Shown here in pieces: positions 42,369 to 54,900 of a stretch of DNA of 64,000 nt. A program made the translations under genes and the position numbers. Origin of the DNA: Blepharisma stoltei (lineage: Eukaryota > Ciliophora > Heterotrichea > Heterotrichida > Blepharismidae); NCBI GenBank assembly GCA_914767885.1, contig CAJZBQ010000021.1:806001-870000 (forward strand), read 5' to 3'. The stretch's first letter is position 1. Each line of letters begins with the position of its first letter. The notes beneath the pieces are model-generated. The model did not search any database. It worked only from the letters and a program-made list of their open reading frames with translations, and had not been told where the DNA came from.

Positions 42369-44407
42369 ATGAGGTATTTTGCATCTCACCTTTTCATTGC
42401 TTTTCTATTTTTAAATCAAGCCCTCACTTATAACGGCCACACATTACTTCAATTTCTTTTGCTCAAGCAAGACTCTACGACTGAAGAATCCTCAGATTCA
42501 CAAGCTGACACATCTGATACAGCCTCTCAAACTCAAGACTCCTCATCTGAGTCTTCTTCTGATTCCGAAGTAACTACAAGCATGGGGAAAATCGGCGAAG
42601 GCGTAGAAAAAATTGACGAAGACTTGTCGTCCTTTTCAACAAAATTCGATTCAGCATTAAAAGATTTAAATAAGCAAATTGAAACCTCAATTAGCACTAC
42701 TTCTGATATGACGATTACTCTTATGGATGCACAGATATCACAATATGAAGCAGAACTTGAAACAATAAACCAAATAATTGCCCAGCTAGAAAAAGAGCTT
42801 GTCATTTATACTGATAAATGCGGAGATTTTGCATCATGCACAAGCTGCACTGTAAGTAATAGTTGCATATGGTGCAATTCAAAAGAAGAGTGCATGGCTG
42901 GAGATAGTGAGGGACCTTATGAGTCTGCATGCGACTCTTTCGAGTACAATTCTTGTCCAGATGCCGCATGTGAAGAATTTTATAGCTGCTCTTCGTGTTT
43001 AACAAGATCTGATTGTGGATGGTGCGATAGTGGACAGTATTGTTTAACTGGAACTGCAGAAAATTCTGGAGATTGTGACGAGCTTTACTATTACCACTCC
43101 CAGGCAGCAAATAGCGAGTGTCCTGAGGACTCTGGAAGTTCCACAGAAGGTCAAGACTCTGACTCCCCCTCCGAGAGTGAACAAAATCTTGTTCACTCAC
43201 GGAGGGAGTTAATTTCTTTTTTTTTAAAAAAATTTATATATTAATTTTTTTTCGAAATTTAAAAAAATCTTACTTCTATAAAAATTGGAAAGCAAATATT
43301 AATTTAATTTGTAAAAATTTATATTTTAAAACGCAATTTGTTTAAGTTATCACTTATATATCATCAAAATATCTTTCCAAAAAAAAATTTTAATTAAAAA
43401 ATTTTTTTGTTCTCTCACGAGAGTGGGTTTTTGGGCAAAAAATACGGATTTTTCCAATGGTTTGCTCGCGTACGGAGGGGGGGAGTGAGTATGATAGGTA
43501 TATAAGCTCCAACCCAACAGAAAGTGAAGATGAGTGGATAAATGACACTGAAAAAAAGTTGGATGAATATAGACTTCAAGCCTCAGTATTAAATTCAAAA
43601 ATTTCTGTACTTGAAAGCGATAAAGAAAATATTGAGTCGACTACGGAAGAAGGATTAGCAATTGAAATGAATGATATTGCGGTTGAGCATACTCTTGATG
43701 GACTCGGAAAAGAAGTTGATAGCTTATATCAGGACGAAATCGATGAAAGCAGAGAATATGAAGAAGAGCTAGCTGAAAGCTCTAGCGATCAAGTAGTTAG
43801 CGAAGTAGGGGAAGTTATAGATGAAAGCACTGATGAAGTCAATCAGGAAATAGATGACACCACCGAATATTTTGAGAAGGAAATCGATGATTTAGACGAT
43901 GAGCTTTCTGCTCAGTTAGCTGAACTAGAAACGAGTCTTAATGAGCTCGAAGAGTCTGTTGACTCTGCAAGTACAACTACTACAACAACGTCAGACACTA
44001 CATCAACAGATACAACCGATGGGACGGAGACTACTCAAACGTCCACAGAAACTACTGAGGGAGCAGAAACTGAATCTTCCGAAACTGAAGGAGATACTGA
44101 AACATCAGATTCAAGCCAAGAAACTGAAGTGGCTTCATTTTTGCAAATAAACGAAGTGCTGGGAGGAAGGTCAATAAAAACATTTAATTGTAGGAAAATT
44201 TTGGACTTTATAATGAAGGAAATGTTTGAAGCGAATTCTGAAGAAGAATTTGAACAAAAGAAGCTCGAGTTGTATGAAAAATTAATTTCCAGAGCTAAAG
44301 ACAAATTTTATGGAAATATTGACTCTCAGAATTTAGAAGAAATCATGAGCATAACATATGAGCATAGAGAAGATAAGAGTTTCATTCGAAAGCTGCAATA
44401 CTGTTAA
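42369..44407 (+). CDS. Secreted PSI-like cysteine-rich protein, interrupted by a MITE-type IES
   Basis: 570 residues after removing 43163-43488. Signal peptide MRYFASHLFIAFLFLNQALT. A Ser/Thr/Asp-rich stretch and a helical coiled segment (MTITLMDAQISQYEAELETI) precede two cysteine-rich units at about 157-205 and 208-255 (CTSCTVSNSCIWCNSKEEC; CSSCLTRSDCGWCDSGQYC) with the CxxC...CxWC spacing of PSI domains, found in extracellular receptors and adhesion proteins. The second half is very acidic, helical, then a Thr-rich stalk (STTTTTTSDTTSTDTTDGTE), likely O-glycosylated in an extracellular setting. No membrane anchor at the end. In a ciliate it could be an extrusome, pellicle or cyst component; that is a guess. 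Confidence 0.8.
43163..43488 (+). mobile_element. IES: MITE, TGA repeat
   Basis: 326 bp; TGA at 43160-43162 and 43486-43488. Ends CTCCCCCTCCGAGAGTGAAC and GTACGGAGGGGGGGAG. Left hairpin and double right-end motif as in copy 1. Excision gives GAC TCT GAG TAT GAT (DSEYDRY), in frame. The repeat contains no TA, which shows that TNA rather than TA is the duplicated unit. Confidence 0.9.
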
Positions 44408-44689
44408 GAAAGGATCTATCAATAATTAAAAGTCATTATAAATTTATCTTTATATAAATGAGATTATTATTTAGTGACTTGCCAAATCTTTTAAGATTAA
44501 GCCATAAAAAATTCACAAATTTTTATTGCTGATTTATAAACTTTTTTCTTAAATTGATGTAAGTTATTAGCCACTTACTATCTTAAAATCATTTTAAACA
44601 CTGGAAGGTACTTTAAATCTTTATTTAATCTCAGTCAAAAGAAAATATCGAGTTCATGTTATCAAAATCTATTACCAAATTAAATATAA

Positions 44690-45067
44690 ATGACCGAAGA
44701 ACAAAAATCAAAAAATCAAGAAAATTTTTCTCCAAAAGGCGGAAACCAACCAATTCAAAACCCAAAACAAGCCGTCATAGTAACAGATAAAATTGTGAAG
44801 ATCCCTGTATCTGAAACGAAAATCCCTAATTACCCACTTTTTGTATATGTATTTCCAACAGATGGAAACAACCAATTGGAGAACGAAGAGGAAGAGCCTC
44901 AGGAAAATCCAGAGAATGCTGAAGCACTTCAATTAAATTTGGATCCAAACATTGTGGATCTTTGGTGCTGTAAAATGAATAAAAAGACTTTTTTATTGTT
45001 ATTGATATTTGGAATAATTTTTGCAATTGGCGTAATTGCGTATAATGTTGGCAAAGCAAGAAATTAA
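44690..45067 (+). CDS. Small tail-anchored membrane protein
   Basis: 125 residues. The N-terminal 95 residues are polar and acidic (ENEEEEPQENPENAEALQLN). A single hydrophobic segment near the end (FLLLLIFGIIFAIGVIAYNV, residues 101-120), followed by GKARN, makes a classic tail anchor: most of the protein would face the cytosol. CCK just before the membrane could be palmitoylated. No known domain. The next gene starts 22 bp after its stop, on the same strand. Confidence 0.68.
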   Translation: MTEEQKSKNQENFSPKGGNQPIQNPKQAVIVTDKIVKIPVSETKIPNYPLFVYVFPTDGNNQLENEEEEPQENPENAEALQLNLDPNIVDLWCCKMNKKTFLLLLIFGIIFAIGVIAYNVGKARN

Positions 45068-45088
45068 TTAATCAGTCAATTAAATTAA

Positions 45089-46998
45089 ATGGAAATTCCT
45101 AGGATATTTAATCCATCTCGCCGCAAAGGACTTCACAAAGAAAGGCTGCAAATGTCAGGAGAAGACTATGCAGAACTTTTTAAGATCTCAATCTTGTTTC
45201 AAGACGCAATAAAGATCATTTTAGACAGAAGAGAAGATAAACCGCTAGATTTATTACAGGAATAGTAAAATTAACGCAGTTTTTCAGTAGCGCTTAAAGG
45301 AGAACACGTGCTTTTAAGGGATTTTTCCTTTATTAGCTCTTCACAGTACAATCGCAGCTGTTTTATAAATCAAGTAGCTAAAATTTTTCATACAAATCCT
45401 TATTTCAAAATTATAACAGCGCTTGATTACCATCAGTGCTTATGTCTCCTTTGTTCAGATTTTCCAAGATCATTGGTATTGGAAGTCTCTAAAATAGTAC
45501 CAGTACACCCAAGCTACCAAAATAACTCTGACTCCCCCCCCCTCGAAGTTCGACCAAGATTTTTTTGGTCGAACTTCGAGGGAGGTTAAGAAAAATTTTT
45601 TAAAAAAAATTATATAGATTTTTTTTTATATAAATTTAGTAGTTAAAAAAAAAAAATATTTATCATATTCTTCTGTATGGTTGAGAGGGTGTAAGGGTTA
45701 AAAAAAAATAGTGCAAGATGGTTTTGTAACGTTTTTTTTAGAACTTGAATACAAAAATCGCAATCTCACCCCCACATGGTTTAAAATTTTTGAAAAATTG
45801 CTTATTTTCCTAGTAAATTTATATAGGTCTTGGTCGAACTTTGAGGGGGGTTAATTTTCAAAAAAATAGGAATTTTCCCTATATCTTGGTCGAAACTTCG
45901 AGGGGGGGGAGTGAGAAACCAGAAAATTATATTTCCACTCTTTCGAATGAGCCAAGCCTCTTTGATAAATTTGACATTGAGGAATTTAGACAAGGCGCGG
46001 AAATGTTTTTTTTCTATTCGGAATTTATGGAAAAACTGAAAACTTTATTTTCTGAGCTTTCAAGTGGAGATTTTTCAATTGAAAATGAAGTTATGATATC
46101 TCTTGCTTATTCAGGAATCAATTCAATTTATTCAAGAACGAGGTTTTCTTTATTTTTATTCCCACCAATTGAAATCGTGCAGGAAGCTTTGCTATCGAAA
46201 GCTCAAGGCAAGTTGCAGCTTCCATTAGATGAACTGTATCTAGTTGATGAAATAGGAGACAAGCTAAACGCAAGTGGGGCAATCGGCTATAAAGATTTAT
46301 GCTTAGCTTTAATGAAGAATCCAGAGATTGCGCTTGAAATAGAGAGGCAATATCAAATTCCTAACAATCATGAATAGTTAGCAAGGTGGTAGCTGCAAAG
46401 TATGTCATTGATGGCAACACACCACTTTTGGAGCCAAAATAGCTTTATAGCCTAAAACAAGGCTCAAACCCTTTAGTCCTAACATTTAGCTTGCCTAGAA
46501 TAGTGGCACGGGATGGGTAAGTCTTGGAAGTCTGCTGATGGCGATTATAGTCCTAGTATTAGTTATCCGGATGGTTTTTAGGCAGGGTTCTTTCCATGCC
46601 GGCTTCAGAGGAGAGCTCTATTTTTCGTGGATGCCCTTCCTCCTCAAGTTCCAGACAGGAAGCATCAGGCTAAGCTTTGCCTTCATAGTACCCGCAAAAT
46701 GTGAAGCAAGAAGAGGAGTCTTTCTAGCCTTTTAGACTCAGGGATATCGGTGCAAGTCCCAAGTCCCAGGAGTAGACAATTGCTGAGATAGGGTTCAGGT
46801 GATCGAATCCTTCGGGCAAGCAGATTTCAATGGTCGTAAGCATGTGGAGGCATCAAATCTGGAAGACTTTTAAAAAAACTTTTAAGTTAAGTTAACAATC
46901 ATGAAGAAGAGCTTAAAAAGCTTGCAACTGAAGAGCCAAGCAGTATAGAGCCTTCTTCTCAGAGCTCAAGGAGAGTAAGGACGAAGAAAAAGCGATAA
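45089..46998 (+). CDS. TPGS1: TPGS1-like tubulin polyglutamylase complex subunit, interrupted by two inserts
   Basis: 326 residues after removing an intron (45265-45279), a MITE (45532-45914) and a retroposon-like insert (46375-46905); the result is an exact multiple of three. The architecture follows TPGS1: 'LFQDAIKIILDRREDKPLDL..EYF' (an RIIa-like docking helix pair), a SSSQYNRSCFINQVAKIFHT block, 'ALDYHQCLCLLCSDFP....L....IVPV', then FDIEEFRQGAEMFFFYSEFM. In animals TPGS1 assembles and localises a TTLL1-containing complex that adds glutamate chains to tubulin in cilia. Similarity is by order of motifs rather than strong identity. The stop of the convergent TTLL gene is 77 bp away. The C-terminal tail is basic (RRVRTKKKR). 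Confidence 0.65.
45265..45279 (+). other. 15-nt intron (TPGS1-like gene)
   Basis: GTAAAATTAACGCAG. The TAG spanning its start would otherwise end the protein; joins LLQEY to FSVALKGEH. Confidence 0.85.
45532..45914 (+). mobile_element. IES: second MITE lineage (CTCGAAGTTCGACC ends), TGA repeat
   Basis: 383 bp; TGA at 45529-45531 and 45912-45914. Same layout as the main family (poly-C start, left hairpin, doubled right-end motif) but the arm is CCTCGAAGTTCGACCAAGA instead of CCTCCGTGAGCGAAC, and the usual core is missing. Excision gives AAC TCT GAG AAA CCA (NSEKPENY). Confidence 0.9.
46375..46905. mobile_element. Retroposon-like 531-bp insert with 13-bp target duplication
   Basis: TAACAATCATGAA occurs at 46362-46374 and 46893-46905, right at the edges. 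The insert is richer in G+C than its surroundings, has no terminal inverted repeats and no open frame, and ends in a short A/T run (CTTTTAAAAAAACTTTTAAG). A 13-bp direct repeat without TIRs is the mark of LINE-driven insertion (SINE or truncated LINE). TAGCAAGGTGG at 46379-46389 is A-box-like and GATCGAATCC at 46801-46810 is B-box-like, but they are too far apart for a standard Pol III promoter. Excision with one repeat restores NNHEEELKKLA. Confidence 0.75.
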
Positions 46999-47075
46999 AT
47001 GATAAGTTTAAATTCTAATAAAAATTAACAGCACATTTTATAAATTTTTCAATATTTTCATCAGAACTTACAATA

Positions 47076-48728
47076 TTATTCATCAAACATGGATTTTGTC
47101 TTCAGTGACACTTCTCTTGCTATTACAGTTAAAGCTGAGTCACTGAATTCAAAAATTCTAGGCTGGATATAAGACCCATGACTAGGTCTTAATGCTGGTA
47201 ATTTAACTTCTTTAACAATCTTTGGCCTTTCTGTTCTTTTGGTAAGACGATATAGAGAAGCTGATACTACTGCTTTTTTCTGCTTACTGCGATTTTCATT
47301 ATTTGCAGATTTTAGTGACTTAGGGATAGGACTTGGTTTGGAGGAAATTGGAGCTGGAATTGAAGATGCAGCTGGAACTGAAGGGGGATTTTGAGTTAAA
47401 TTAGTCTCTTTTTTAACCTTTGGCTTGACTCCTACGTTTGTAAGCCATATATCTTTGGCTGCCAGCATAAACTGCTCATAGAGTGTATTGTCTTCGACTG
47501 GGTATATTCTTGTATATCCACCTCGAAATTTCTTCTCAAGCTTTTGCTTTTCTTTTAATGACTTTGCTTGTAATTCACTTCTCATGCTCCTTATCTCTTT
47601 AATCCCTCTATTGGCTCTAAGAAACACTTGCCCATGATATTTTTCCAAATATTCAGCTCTGTTTCCTTTTTTCAGTCCCAGCATCCTGAGTGCATCACCA
47701 ATCACAGCTTTTTTAATTGCAGAATCTAAAGGAGTATCTGTTGTAAAACTCGGAGTATGATTGACTTCCAATAAATGCGCTTTCAATTTATGATCCAAAA
47801 ATATATCAAATCCCAAAATTTGCATGCAAATAGAATTTGTGGGGTCTACTGCTTGGCTTGATCTATATAAATGAGCTAATAATGGCTGGACAATGCAAAC
47901 TGTTTTAACAATGACGTCTCCAATTCTTTTCCAAATTGCATCTACATCTTCGCCCTGCTCTTCAAGTTTTTTCATAAAAGTGCTTAAACTTCTCTTGTGG
48001 CCAGAATAGTCATCAGCTTCATTTCTATTGAATTGGAAATCTGGATTATTCTTGTTGATTGCATAATTTGTTAAATGCATGCACATATCACCTAAATTAC
48101 TTGAAACTGGAGGTTGATAAGGGACAGTTGCAAGCCTAACTAATCCTTCTTTGTGAATAAACATCCTCAGAGGATCACAGCCTGCAATTAAAACATATAC
48201 TCTAAGGTCAAATTTCAAGCCTTCGATTAAGAAAGGCTTGTGGAGATATCTTTGAACGACACAATGCTCTGGAATTTCTTCTAACTTTCGCGTTAGAAAT
48301 ATTCCACGGCCTTGACATGATGCTTCTGGCTTGCATATAAACGTTTTGGCACGCTTAGCGTTAAATTGGTTTTTAAGGTCGTTATAATCTTTAGGAAGAA
48401 TCCAAGTGGGAGGAAAAAAGTTATAATGTTCAGGAAACATCATTTTCATAGCTTTCAAATTTTTACCAAGATGATCTTTGCGGGCAACTGCATACATCCC
48501 TGGAAAATGATTAATTCTTTGAAAAGTCTTCAGTTGTGAGAGCTTTTCAGGTGGCAAAGCACAATCTTGCCAATAAACATCAGCTTCAGTATCATCTGGA
48601 TCGAAGCTCAGTTTTCAACCAAGTATATTTGCAACTTCTTGAATGACTTCGTATTGTGTGTTTGCAGCATTTATTACAATTTCGTTTCCTCTTACTTCTT
48701 CCTCTTCTGAACCTGAAGACGAGTCCAT
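47076..48728 (-). CDS. Tubulin tyrosine ligase-like polyglutamylase (TTLL)
   Basis: 550 residues, no introns; one TGA Trp (ILGWKLSFD). TTL/ATP-grasp domain: WQDCALPPEKLSQLKTFQRI and NHFPGMYAVARKDHLGKNL at the start, KTFICKPEASCQGRGIFLT (ATP lid), VVQRYLHKPFLIEGLKFDLR and LRVYVLIAG, HLTNYAINK, and the Mg site LGFDIFLDHKLKAHLLEVNH with 'EVN'. This pattern fits the TTLL4/5/6/13 glutamylases, which add glutamates to tubulin tails on axonemes. The C-terminus is a basic, Pro/Ser-rich tail, perhaps for microtubule binding. Its convergent neighbour is TPGS1-like, suggestive of a shared theme, though animal TPGS1 partners TTLL1. Confidence 0.9.
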
Positions 48729-48952
48729 CGTGATAATAAATTTAAGTTTATTTTATCGTTGAATTCATACAATAGATTATGATAAAGCAATACTATATAG
48801 AAGTTGCCTTAAAAATTATAATCAAACAATGCACTAAATGGTTTACCAACTTAAAATTTTTGAATAGCATTTATTCAAATTTGTATGAATTTATACAAGA
48901 TCTAATTTGTAAACTATATCCAGATATCGAGAGATACCTTAATAATTTAATT

Positions 48953-51900
48953 TTAAACATCATCACACTCACAAATAATTGCAACTCCTCTTTTTACCCA
49001 ATGGCTCGGATCCTTGTCTGTCTTCAAACCGATATTGCATATGAAGTTAGCTGACTGACCCTTTGCTCCAGCTCTTAATGAAGTTTTAAAGACAGGGCAT
49101 GTGAAAATTCCTTCATCTTGAACTTGATTTTCTTCAGGCTTGAAATAAATATTAGGCAGCATATATGTGAACTCCTTAGTCATATTTTCCTCCAATTTTT
49201 CTTCATATCTAGCTCCTTCTAAAATAAGTCCACCTACTATGCATCCTTCTTCAACAAATATATCTTCATTAAGCACTTCATGTATGAATTTGACCCTTTC
49301 CATATCAGTTCCATGGTCTCTAGCGTAGTTTTGAAGGATTGCAGTCAAAAATGACTGCGGATAAAAGAATCCAGGAAACCAAAATACTTCAGGCGTTCCG
49401 TTTTCAATCCAGCTCTCAATGAAATTGACTCTTTCTGCTAAGTTATCAACAAATGATGCTAGTGGCTTTATCGTCGGATAAGAAATCTGCTTTCAGCTGT
49501 CAGGGACTTTTCCTATTAATAAGCTGGCTGCAATTTCTTCTAAATCAATTGACATTATTGAGTTTCCTGTAGCGGCTTGCTGCACTGCTGTAAGAGTAGA
49601 CCTTGCAATACCTATTAATCTATTATATCTCATAACTTCTTGCTGCAAAACAGTATTAAGGCTTTCTTCGAAGGTAATTGGGTATTTTTCTTTAATGTCT
49701 GCTAAATCAAATTCAGTAGGAAGCTTTTCCAGTATAGAAGTTGAGAGCCTATTCAGAAGCTTTCCTCTATCTTGCTTACTAAATTCATCATTATCCACTT
49801 CTTTTTCTCCAGTTTCTTTTCGGTAGTCGAAATCTTCAATTATAAGAGCGCTTCTTTTTACATGGGCTATAAGATCTAAAACTCTTTGGCCTTCAGAGCT
49901 TTCTAGCCTAATTTCTTGATTTGAGTGTAGCCCATAAATTTCAGGCGATTCATTGTATTCCATTTTTTCCACCAAAGAAAAAGTGGTTTTGAAGTTGTCC
50001 ATTCTTTCTGGAATGCCTATGTTTTGCGATTCGCTTAACTCCTTTCTCACGGAAAGAAGCTATTTTATTTATATATAAATTTAGTTTAAATCTTAAAACA
50101 TTAATTTGAAAATATTTTTAAAGTCAAATTAATTTTTTTTATAATGCAAACTGTTAAAAAAATTAATAGAATTAACTTAAGATTTCATTATAATTATGCC
50201 AAATTGTTTTGCTTGCTAAAAGGATGGGCTATTCCCAAATTTTTAATGTTTTTGATTGCTTCACAAGAGAACTTTTCTAAATTTTTCAATAGTTTTGGTT
50301 GCTCAAGGAGGAGAAATAAGAGGAATAATTTTTCCTTGATATGACTACTGAGAATTGGGTCAATTAATGCATGAATAAGTCTGATGTCTTGAGGTTCAGA
50401 CACCCTGCAACCATAAACTAAATCAGAAATGCAGTATCTCATCATATCCCATTGAATTTTTTCAGCTGGAAAGCTAATGACAACAGAAACTGAAGCCAAA
50501 AAGTCAGATTCTGTAAAATCGTATGGTCTGACTCATCCAACACCTTGATATCTGCATCGCTCTTGAATTGTTGCATGAGCAAAGCAAAGCCCATATAATA
50601 ATCTTTTTTGAATATCATTAGAATGCAGAAATTGAGGCTCAATCTGATTAAGAGATCTTAAAAGAAAAGTTTTAAGTCCATTAGGAGGTTCCATTGTAAT
50701 TTTTATGCATGTTTGAAGCAAAGTTATCGGCAAATGAGCAGTTGGAGAACTTGTTAGTCATAGCCGAAATTCTCGATGAGCCCCTGTTCCATTTAACTTT
50801 TCAATTTCTTCTTCAAGGATTGGCATGAATGCTGGATATAAATGAATATTCTGCAATATAACCCAATGGTTCTTATTTTTCCCTTTTTCAATCATACTCA
50901 AAGCAGTTTCAATTTTTCCTGCACCTAGCGAAACAGTCACAATTTTTGCATATAATCTAAGTCTCGCATTAAGGCTGAACAATTCTGAAATTGGATCTGA
51001 CGAATGTGTATGGAATATCAAAAATGGAGTATTATAAGTTGATTCTTCAAAGCTGTTCTCAATCGAATTAGGGTCAGAATTTAAAAACTCATCTCCAAGC
51101 ACATTGCTAATTAGCACTCCATATCCCCTAGTAAGTCTTTCGCTTCTAAGAAATTCTAATTTAAATTACAAAAAAAAATTAACTCTATTAGCAATCAAAA
51201 AATCTTGCTTGCTAAACAAAGAGTAAGAATTTTTTAATATGCATAATCTCTGCAAAGCTATAAATATTTTTTTCGTGCGCTCAGATAAAGAAGCTTCAAG
51301 CAGCTTTTTCTTTTCAAATCGCTTTTGAGTAAACTGAATTAAGCTGCTGACGTCACCTTCTTCTCTTGCTTTTGCTTCAAAAAATTTTTGATCAGTAGGC
51401 ATTGCTGCATTATAAGGAGAAGGAACTGGCTCTTGTTCTGGTTTTTCAGAAAAAATGAAACTCCTTTTTCAAACCTCTGGAGACTGTAAAATATAAGTTG
51501 CTAGTGGAGGATCTTTGAAAGGATAAAAGGCAGAGAGCTCCCTAATCCCACACCAAGCTTCATCATTTACTCCCTCCGCGAGGGATCAAAAAATTTCTTC
51601 CTCACGGTTTTAAATAATTTATATATGAATTTAATAGTAATCCGAAATTTAAAATCCCAATTCGCAAAGATTGGAAAGTAAAAAATAATTTAATTTATAA
51701 AATTTGATCTTTAGAGCACAAGCTATTAAAATTGAGTGGAATTAGCTAAACGTTTCATTATAATATTACCAAATACACATTAAATTTTTTTTCTAAAAAA
51801 ATAGGGATTTTTCCCAATTATTTTGCTCACTGCTGGCAAAAGTTAGGAAATCAATTGGTGAAGGCTCTTCTATTGGATCGATTTCTCCAAGCAAAAATGA

Positions 51901-54900
51901 GGCTAAGTCTCTTGTGATAGACTCTTCAGATTGAATGATCTTAAAGCAAAGCATAACAGCAAATAGAAGTTTGTCCTGTTCAAATAGAGAAGCACATACT
52001 TTAAAATATAAGTGAAGGGTAAATTCATGGATTAAAAATTCAACTCTTTTGGCATCATCATGATTTTCAGCTTGATTTCTCAGCACTTGAGAGCAGTGCC
52101 TTAAGAATCACTTCAATGAAAATTGGTAGATTGGCTTAATTTTGGCTACATCTACAACCGAGAAAAACAGAGAAGTCGCTCGTGATGCTACTGGAGAATA
52201 TATATCTCGAGCTTTATTGATTCTTTTCTCAGTTTTTTCACTATTTCTCAGTCTTTGGGCAATATCTTCAGCTGTTTGCTTTAAGGCATTTAAATGCAGA
52301 ACCAATTCTTCATCTTCAAGAATGTCTCCTTGAAACGAGCTTAATTGGCCAATAATTTGTGCTTCGAGACTCTTGAGTTCTTTTTTATTTTGAGTTGTCT
52401 GGCTAATTAAAGTGTTGTGCCTTTCTTCGATTTCTCTTCTTTCTGAAGTTACAATTAGAGCTAGGACTTGGTCATAAAGTCCATCAGGTGTAATTGCAAA
52501 GTTAAGTAAATTTGTAATCGAGCAGATTTCAGGGTGGTAATGAGGGTTATTAAGTCTTGATATCAGATAAAGCTTGAACTCAGGGTTAAATCGCAATTCC
52601 ATGTCTGAGAATTTAATAGAGCCAGACTGTATATATTCCTTATTTAAAATTGGCTGTAATACAGGATCTAAAGATTCCTCTATGTTAACAATGACTGCAG
52701 ACCCTAATTGAATTGCTGTCTCTAATATAGAGAGAAATCGTCTATCAGAAAACCTCGTTATTGGGATGCCTTGGTGCATATTTTTTAGCCACCTATAAGC
52801 TTGAGACTGAGGATCAATACATATCGAATACTTGAGAGAAGTTTTCAAAATTATTGCGTTTTCTACCGAGTAGCCGTCATTGGGCAGCTCATTTGCAATC
52901 CATTCCCTGATTGTGACTGCATCTCCAAACATTCCCATTAAATCAAAACTCTCACTGCTATTTACACCTTGCTGAGTCACTAAGGTTTGCCATTTTTCCA
53001 TGCATGCTTCTCGATAGGAAAGAGGAAACGGGCCAAGGAATGTGACAAAGGCCGAGCCTAGGACGATGTCTCCAACTAAATTAACTAAACTTGTTGATAA
53101 GAGTCTAGAGGTAACCGTCCACCTCTGCATTTCTCCCCCTAATCCTCCGATGAGTTTTTCTGCCCTGAGGATCTTCTGTTTATTTTTTATAATTGCTTGC
53201 AAAATTTGCCCCCTTTCACTCTCTTTTTGGGTTTGCACATCAATAAGCCCGTTGAGTTGATTTTGGATTGCACTCACTCCTCCCCAATCCGTAAGTGAAC
53301 CAATCAATTTTCTTTGCTCAAGAGGGGGAAAATATTTTTTTCTTCAAAATTTTAAAAAAATTCATTTTGAAATAATTCTAAAACAAAATAATTTAATTTG
53401 TGAAATTTATGTTTTAAAATGGGAGCTGCTTTTAAGTAACCAGAATTAGCCAGAGATTCCATTATAATAAATAACACTTATATATCAAAATATGTTTTTA
53501 TAAAACAATTTTTTTCATTACAAAGAGCAAGCTTTTACCTAAAAAATAGAGATTTTTCCAATGGTTTGTTCGCTCACAGAGAGGGGATTCAATTCTTTTT
53601 TCTTGACTTTAAGCTCAGTTTGCAAAGTTTCACAGAGTTTTTGAGCTTCGGATAATGCTTTTTCTTTAGGCCTAATATCTCGCTGCACAGTATTATATTT
53701 AACCATCGCGATAACCCAATTGCACATTCCTTTCGCAGCTATAGAAGCATGCTCAGCATTTTCAGAGTTGAAATCAGGATTTCTGACAAAATTTTCAAGT
53801 TTTTCCATAATTGATCTTGGAATATTGGATTTATCGAAATTTATTATAGTGTTTTTATAGTGAATTAATTTTTAGCCCATTATACTATTTCTTAAATGAA
53901 TAGAAGCACCTAATTAATAGAGAGAGTTTCATTATTCTGAATAGTATAGCCTATCTAGGATTTTTGGGTCTCCTAACACTTTTTTGCCCATAGCAGTCAT
54001 CCAATAGTCCTCAATGAAAACACCTCCTTTTTTATATCTTGTAGCAGGAACATTCAAAAGAACACAAACTGCTTCTAATATCATTTTTACTGTCTGTGGG
54101 GGCTTACTTAAACTTTTGAGCTCAGCTATATCATATTTCGACAGCTGTCCTAGCGCATGTCTTGCTTGGTTTAATTCGGGCATAACTTTATCTATCTGTT
54201 CTTGGCACTCAGCTCTGATTCTTTCAGCGTTATCAGACTGCTCTTTTACATAAGCTTCTTCTTGAGATACTACATCGCCTTTTTGTCTGAGCTCGCTCCC
54301 TTGAGTTTCTACATCATTTAATATAGTTTCAAGTTCAGCTTCATACTTGGCAAGGTTTTTTTCTTGGACCTTAAGCCCTTCTTGCAGATTTCTTAGTTCT
54401 TCTTTTGTGCGGTAAAGCAAACTTAAACTGCTTTCATATCTCCGCTTAATTGTTTCGTAGTTTTCCCGCTTCATTACTAGGAGATGAGCAAAAGTGTGGA
54501 GAAAATCAAGAAGTGACATAGGCGTTATATGCCAATTTATAGCAAATAAAGCATAACCTTTAATTTTTCGCTTGAAAAAAAATAGAATAATGGCTACTTG
54601 CCTATCAACCATAACTAGTATATAGATATATCTCCCTTCTTTTCGGATAAGCTCTTGAGCTGTCTCTTTCACGTCTTTAAAGATTTGAACACAGACAGCT
54701 GAAACTCCTTTTTGCAGGTTCATTGGGACCTCTTGCACCTGTGATAAAAAAATTTGTGAAACTGCGGTGAGCCCATTAATGGGCCAGTCTAAAAACCAGT
54801 CCACTGTTGTGCATGTGACTAATGCTGGATAAGACCGTATTCTTTGCCTGAACTTGTTTCCAATAGGACTCATGCAAATAATCATTGTCAAATTATCTTT

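Noticed and set aside
46379..46810. A standard tRNA-derived SINE promoter
   Set aside because: A-box- and B-box-like strings are about 420 bp apart, far beyond the usual 30-60 bp, so I only call the insert retroposon-like.
51157..51170. A 14-nt GT...AG intron in dynein
   Set aside because: Removing it always creates a TAA codon at the junction. The 78-bp TAA-bounded excision restores the conserved sequence instead.
53539..53591. PLSVSEQTIGK and similar peptides at dynein ORF ends
   Set aside because: These peptides (also PPSVSEQK at 60315) are translations of MITE ends (CTCCGTGAGCGAAC), not protein sequence.
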